DNA of 8,535 nucleotides from Candidatus Aminicenantota bacterium (GTDB taxonomy: Bacteria > Acidobacteriota > Aminicenantia > Aminicenantales > Aminicenantaceae): contig JAUWJP010000057.1 of the NCBI GenBank assembly GCA_030607635.1, positions 1 to 8,535 of the forward strand, in the 5' to 3' direction. The notes under the pieces were generated by a model, which saw only the letters and a list, made by a program, of their open reading frames with translations, made no database searches and was not told the DNA's origin. This document shows, in pieces, positions 5,302-8,535 of the stretch. The position numbers and the translations under genes were made by a program. Within the stretch, counting starts at the first letter, position 1; each line of letters starts with the position of its first letter.

Positions 5302-5314
5302 AGCGGGAATCAAA

Positions 5315-6646
5315 TTAGTCGTTCCACCCAACTCCCATTGCTTTATCTAATTCCGCCAGGGACATGACATAATCATACAAGGCTTGTGAATAGTTTGTCT
5401 TAGCCTGAGACAAGGCGGCCTGAGCTGAACTTATATCAAGAGTTGTCGCCAAGCCTTCAGAATAATTCAGCTCGGCAATTCGCAAACTCTCCTGGGCCTG
5501 TTCAACATTTTTTTCCTGAGAAAGAAGGGATTCCTTGGCTTCTTGTAACCTCAAGATAGCCTTTCTGACTTCGAATTTTATAATATCAATAAGCCCTTTC
5601 TGGGTAAAATCAAGTTCCTTGATCATTGCCTTGGACTGAGCCACACGGGCAGAAGTAGCGAAGCCGTTAAAGATAGGTATGGTGAAGACAAGATTAACTG
5701 CGTAGAAACTCTGCCATGAATCTTTCTTGAAGTTAAGTTGATCTGCCCAGAAATTATACGTGGCGGATACGGCAAGGCTGGGAAGATTTGAAGCACGTGC
5801 CAGTTTCAATCCTTGTCCTGCCATCTGTTTCTGGTATTTTAGCTGGCTGATTTCAGGTCTTTTCAGCATTGCCTTGGACACAGACTCCTCTAAATCAGGC
5901 TCAAAGGGCTCATAGCTTAGATATCCTTTAATTTCGATGGGTTGAGAAAGGTCCAAACCCAAAAGAGTTTTTAGGCTTAGTTCTGCTATCTTTAAGTTGT
6001 TCCTGGCTTTAATCAACTGAGGCTTCAGGTTAGCCACCTGTACTTCAGACCTCAAAAGATCAAACTTGGAAGCCATCCCGACTCTATAAAAGCTTTTCAC
6101 GTTTTTTAAATGCTTCTCTGCGACATCAACGGCTTCCTCGGCCACGTTAACAAAATCCTTCGTAAGTAAATATCCATAAAAGGCTTTCTTGGCGTTGAAT
6201 ACGGTTATATGTTTTGACTGTCTCACAGCTTCTTCTGTGGAACGAAGGTTGTACTTGGCTTGCTTATAGCCAGATGTCAAACGGCCGCCGGTGAAAAGAG
6301 GCAGAGAAAAATTCAAATAGAACTGATAGTCCTTGGTGAAGTCCATGGAAATTCTCTGAGGAGGCTCGCCAGGAATAAAGGAGGGAAACTCCAATGTAAA
6401 TACTTTCTCAGCAAGCGTATGGAGTCCTTCAGAATTAAGAGAGGGAAGAAAACCCGCGGCTGTCTCCCTGAGTTTGGCTCTGGCCGTTTCTAATCTCTCC
6501 TCAGCAGCCAAATGATAAGGATTCTGGGAAAGAGCTAAGCGGATGCTCTCTTCAAGGGTAAGAGTCGTTTTTTCCAGGGGAAAAGAAAATTTTGCCACCC
6601 AAAAAATCAACAGGATTACCAATAATATGGTTTTTGCTTTCTTCAT
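5315..6646 (-). CDS. TolC-family outer membrane efflux protein
   Basis: Outer membrane channel with a periplasmic alpha-barrel, the exit duct of tripartite efflux pumps or type I secretion. From the ATG at 6646 the product has 443 residues, usual for the family. A signal peptide (KKAK followed by a hydrophobic run, residues 5-20) precedes two homologous OEP halves: TLEESIRLALSQNP (30-43) to LLG near 230, and the second half to residue 437. Paired hallmarks are LPLFTGG (115-121) with IPIFNGF (323-329), and YRVGMASKFDLLRSEV (187-202) with YSEGLATTLDISSAQA (395-410). A TTG six codons upstream is open, but the ribosome binding site AAAAGGAGAG lies between it and the ATG, and the promoter at 6669-6696 would start transcription about there, so the ATG is chosen. 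No membrane fusion protein or pump gene is adjacent; downstream comes the convergent eRF1-like gene after 13 bp. Substrates cannot be inferred. Confidence 0.93.
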   Translation of the reverse strand: MKKAKTILLVILLIFWVAKFSFPLEKTTLTLEESIRLALSQNPYHLAAEERLETARAKLRETAAGFLPSLNSEGLHTLAEKVFTLEFPSFIPGEPPQRISMDFTKDYQFYLNFSLPLFTGGRLTSGYKQAKYNLRSTEEAVRQSKHITVFNAKKAFYGYLLTKDFVNVAEEAVDVAEKHLKNVKSFYRVGMASKFDLLRSEVQVANLKPQLIKARNNLKIAELSLKTLLGLDLSQPIEIKGYLSYEPFEPDLEESVSKAMLKRPEISQLKYQKQMAGQGLKLARASNLPSLAVSATYNFWADQLNFKKDSWQSFYAVNLVFTIPIFNGFATSARVAQSKAMIKELDFTQKGLIDIIKFEVRKAILRLQEAKESLLSQEKNVEQAQESLRIAELNYSEGLATTLDISSAQAALSQAKTNYSQALYDYVMSLAELDKAMGVGWND

Positions 6647-6668
6647 GTTGACTCTCCTTTTCAATCTT

Positions 6669-6696
6669 ATTTAACCTGATTTATGTATCCTGTCAA
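6669..6696 (-). promoter_or_regulatory. Promoter of the TolC-family gene
   Basis: On the minus strand a perfect TTGACA (6691-6696) lies 16 bp from TTAAAT (6669-6674, 4 of 6). The start site would fall near 6662, a leader of about 16 nt that just contains the ribosome binding site AAAAGGAGAG. This placement supports the ATG at 6646 as the gene start. Confidence 0.55.
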
Positions 6697-6799
6697 GAAT
6701 TATTCGGAACATTCTTTTTGTGGAATTATGAGTTCTTTTATTTTATATTTTATATGTAGAGAAATGGCTATAAAACTGCTCATTCTACTCTTAATCTCT

Positions 6800-6940
6800 T
6801 TATTCACTGTACCTCACCTCCTGCCATCTGCTTACAGTTTTCTCTTTCCCCCTTCTGATCAATCTTTGCCACATATCCTGCGAAGCATGCTTGCATTCTT
6901 TTCCTACAGCCATGATGCCAAAGTCGAAATCTCCATACAT
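6800..6940 (-). other. Unassigned small ORF in the xerD-tolC gap (46 codons, doubtful)
   Basis: The stretch 6697-7062 has no convincing gene. The best frame runs on the minus strand from an ATG at 6940 to a TAA at 6800 (46 residues, begins MYGDFDFGIMAVGKECKHAS) and is open back to 6976. Its composition is protein-like, with alternating hydrophobic and charged residues. There is no ribosome binding site before the ATG, and a terminator-like hairpin lies just upstream. A different minus frame from about 7025 reads RFFLFTDESRLIAKHL and could be the front of the same frameshifted remnant. I do not recognise either part. Confidence 0.2.
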
Positions 6941-6951
6941 CCCCGTTTTTA

Positions 6952-6974
6952 AAGAACGAGCCAAGATGCTTGGC
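6952..6974 (-). terminator. Possible rho-independent terminator after xerD
   Basis: On the minus strand GCCAAG-CAT-CTTGGC (6960-6974) forms a 6-bp stem with a 3-nt loop, followed by TCGTTCTTT, a broken T-run. It lies about 90 nt past the xerD stop. A weaker A/T-only hairpin, AAAATCA-GTT-TGATTTT (7025-7041), lies between the two. Either could end the hydrolase-xerD transcript. Confidence 0.4.
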
Positions 6975-7062
6975 AATCAGTCTTGATTCGTCTGTAAAAA
7001 GGAAAAAGCGAAGAGTATAGACCAAAAATCAAACTGATTTTAAATATAAACCAGAAAGACAA

Positions 7063-7965
7063 TCATGCTCTGGGATGAAATTTATCATAGATCCGACGGA
7101 GCTGCTGCCGGCTGACATGGGTATAAACCTGGGTAGTGGTTATTTGGCTGTGCCCCAGCATTAACTGCACAGACCTCAGGTCAGCTCCTCTTTCAAGAAG
7201 ATGAGTGGCAAAGGTATGGCGCAGGACATGAGGACTAATTTTTACGTCTAAACCAGCCTTCTTTACATAGGATTTCAGAAGCTTCCAGAAGCCCTGACGG
7301 GTAAATGCACTCCCGCGGCGAGTGAGGAAAAGGAAATTATTTGGTTGTTTCAAAAGCAGTGGTCGGGCTTCATCAAGATATCTGCGGATAGCCCTTGTAG
7401 CCGAGTCTCCGATGGGAACAATTCTTTCCTTCCCGCCTTTCCCCATACAGAGGAGAAACCCATCCTCCAAATTTAAATTTTTTATCTTCAACGTGACAAG
7501 CTCTGAAACCCTTAATCCTGTTGCATACAGAAGCTCCAGCATAGCTTTATCCCTGATTCCATGGATATCCTTCTCATCGGGCTGATTGAGAAGCAAATCG
7601 ACTTCACTCATGGTTAAAAATTTTGGCAAGGAGAACCAGGTTTTTGGCGAGGAGAGATTGACGGCCGGGTTTTTCTTGATCATTCCATCCAAGACCAAGA
7701 ATTTATAGAAGCTCTTAAGAGAAGAGATTAGCCTGGCCAAAGAACGAGCTGAAAGACTTGATCGACTCTGGTGATGGATGAATCGTATTAAATCTTCTTC
7801 TCCGGCCTTTAACCAATGTATTTTTTCTTTCTGAAAAAACTGAAAAAGCTTCTTCATATCGCGTGAGTAAGAGAGCACGGTATTCGAAGATAGTCCTTTT
7901 TCAACAGAGAGGAACTCAAGGAAAACCTGGAGAATATCCTCAGGCGCAGAGGAAAGATTTTTCAT
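7063..7965 (-). CDS. xerD: Tyrosine recombinase, XerD-like
   Basis: Site-specific recombinase that resolves chromosome dimers at a dif site, normally with a XerC partner under FtsK control; cytosolic, DNA-bound. Length 300 residues, as in the XerC/D family (about 295-305). An N-terminal SAM-like core-binding domain (about 10-95: LEFLSVEKGLSSNTVLSYSRD and onward) is followed by the catalytic domain (about 115-290). All catalytic residues are present: R152 in ATGLRVSEL, K176 in GKGGKERIVPIG, H246 and R249 in SPHVLRHTFATHLL, H272 in MLGHSQI and nucleophile Y281 in QVYTHVS. The ending YDKFHPRA is the XerD/XerC signature tail, which favours a housekeeping enzyme over a phage or transposon integrase. 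The ATG shares an ATGA overlap with the stop of the upstream hydrolase gene and has no good ribosome binding site, so translation is probably coupled. XerC versus XerD is not fully decided by sequence inspection. Confidence 0.9.
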   Translation of the reverse strand: MKNLSSAPEDILQVFLEFLSVEKGLSSNTVLSYSRDMKKLFQFFQKEKIHWLKAGEEDLIRFIHHQSRSSLSARSLARLISSLKSFYKFLVLDGMIKKNPAVNLSSPKTWFSLPKFLTMSEVDLLLNQPDEKDIHGIRDKAMLELLYATGLRVSELVTLKIKNLNLEDGFLLCMGKGGKERIVPIGDSATRAIRRYLDEARPLLLKQPNNFLFLTRRGSAFTRQGFWKLLKSYVKKAGLDVKISPHVLRHTFATHLLERGADLRSVQLMLGHSQITTTQVYTHVSRQQLRRIYDKFHPRA

Positions 7966-8535
7966 GTGATAAAAGGATTTGCTCGCTTTTCCTGTCCTAC
8001 TGTCGTGAAAGGGCCATGGCCTGGCAGGACTATCATTTCATCGGGCATGGTCAGGATTTTATTTTTAATCGAACTCTCCATATCCTTCCAGGAACCTCCG
8101 GGAAGATCAGTGCGCCCTACTCCTCCAAAAAAAAGGGTGTCTCCGGAAAGGAGGAAGCCATCACCTAAAAAGCTTACACTTCCCGGAGAGTGTCCAGGCG
8201 TATGAATAACCCGCAGGAAAGATTTTCCAATCTTTATCTTGTCCCCATCATTTAGCAAGTGGTCTGGAGAAGGAGAATCTATTACTCCGAGAAAAGCGGC
8301 CATTTCAGATTGCTTAACATTTCCCAGCATCGGGCTATCAGCAGAATGGATATATAAGGGAATGTTAAACTTCTCCTTGATGTCCTTATTTGCACCGATA
8401 TGGTCTATATGCCCATGAGTATTGAGTATGAGCGCTGGTTTAAGACTTTTTTGGGCAATCAATTGGGATATCCTGTCTGCTTCAGCTCCAGGATCAACAA
8501 CAGCACACTCCAAGGAATCTTGGCAATAAACAACG
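7962..8535 (-). CDS. Metallo-beta-lactamase-fold hydrolase, glyoxalase II-like (5' end cut by window edge)
   Basis: A cytosolic metal-dependent hydrolase of the GloB/YcbL-like group, which often acts on thioesters such as S-lactoylglutathione, though many members have unknown substrates. The visible 190 residues run from VVYCQDS at the edge to the TGA at 7962. The open frame continues past 8535, so about 15-20 N-terminal residues (normally ending in a NCY-type segment) are missing. The fold's ligands are all present in order: NTHGHIDHIG (HxHxDH), HTPGHSPGS, SGDTLFFGGVGRTD and LPGHGP. The segment AVVDPGAEADRI before the first motif is typical of the group. The internal TTG at 8513 is not the likely start. 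The stop overlaps the xerD start by 4 nt, so both are one operon whose promoter lies outside the window. Confidence 0.9.
   Translation of the reverse strand, partial: VVYCQDSLECAVVDPGAEADRISQLIAQKSLKPALILNTHGHIDHIGANKDIKEKFNIPLYIHSADSPMLGNVKQSEMAAFLGVIDSPSPDHLLNDGDKIKIGKSFLRVIHTPGHSPGSVSFLGDGFLLSGDTLFFGGVGRTDLPGGSWKDMESSIKNKILTMPDEMIVLPGHGPFTTVGQEKRANPFIT

Noticed and set aside
6683..6952. Plus-strand frame of 89 codons with a hydrophobic segment resembling a signal peptide
   Set aside because: It begins inside the tolC promoter region and has no ribosome binding site. The hydrophobic run comes from T-rich intergenic DNA, and nothing after it looks like a domain.
6697..7062. An RNA gene (tRNA, tmRNA, SRP RNA or RNase P RNA) in the xerD-tolC gap
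   Set aside because: No cloverleaf, CCA end or conserved core of these RNAs could be found on either strand by eye.
7863..8205. Overlapping plus-strand frames across the xerD/hydrolase junction
   Set aside because: Both are antisense to two genes with complete catalytic motifs and show no motif of their own.

Overview
The window looks like a chromosomal segment of a diderm bacterium of moderate GC content. A TolC-type outer membrane protein points to a Gram-negative envelope. Recognisable sigma70-like promoters (TTGACA, 16-17 bp, TATAAG or similar) and strong AAGGAGG ribosome binding sites point to ordinary bacterial expression signals. I cannot fix the phylum; an uncultured lineage is plausible, but this is a guess.

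Layout. (1) Positions 109-3751 hold a four-gene minus-strand operon read from right to left: a DapA-superfamily aldolase, a homoserine-kinase-type GHMP kinase, a DapH-type tetrahydrodipicolinate N-acetyltransferase and an M20 zinc deacylase. The first three overlap; the last follows a 154-bp gap. Together they look like an aspartate-family (lysine/threonine) module that uses N-acetylated intermediates, with the aminotransferase, dapB, dapF, thrC and aspartokinase steps encoded elsewhere. A strong promoter at 3909-3937 and a leader of about 150 nt precede the operon. (2) The operon is bracketed by two diverged copies of one intergenic repeat in inverted orientation (1-101 and about 3943-4081), each with an outward-facing promoter-like sequence. 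(3) At 4150-5301 (+) is a bacterial eRF1/Vms1-like (baeRF) protein with a C-terminal zinc ribbon; its likely promoter carries a palindrome between the -35 and -10. (4) At 5315-6646 (-) is a TolC-family efflux outer membrane protein with its own promoter, convergent with the eRF1-like gene and only 13 bp from it. (5) Positions 6697-7062 hold a terminator-like hairpin and at most a small unassigned ORF. (6) At 7062-8535 (-) a metallo-beta-lactamase-fold hydrolase, cut by the window edge, overlaps a XerD-like tyrosine recombinase by 4 nt.

Most unusual points. The DapA-like enzyme keeps the Schiff-base lysine (K161) and R138 but has replaced all three residues of the dihydrodipicolinate synthase proton-relay triad (V44, L107, H133). 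This makes its annotation as a lysine-pathway enzyme uncertain despite its neighbours. The inverted repeat pair around the operon, the palindrome-bearing promoter and the eRF1-like protein without a GGQ motif are the other points to check.
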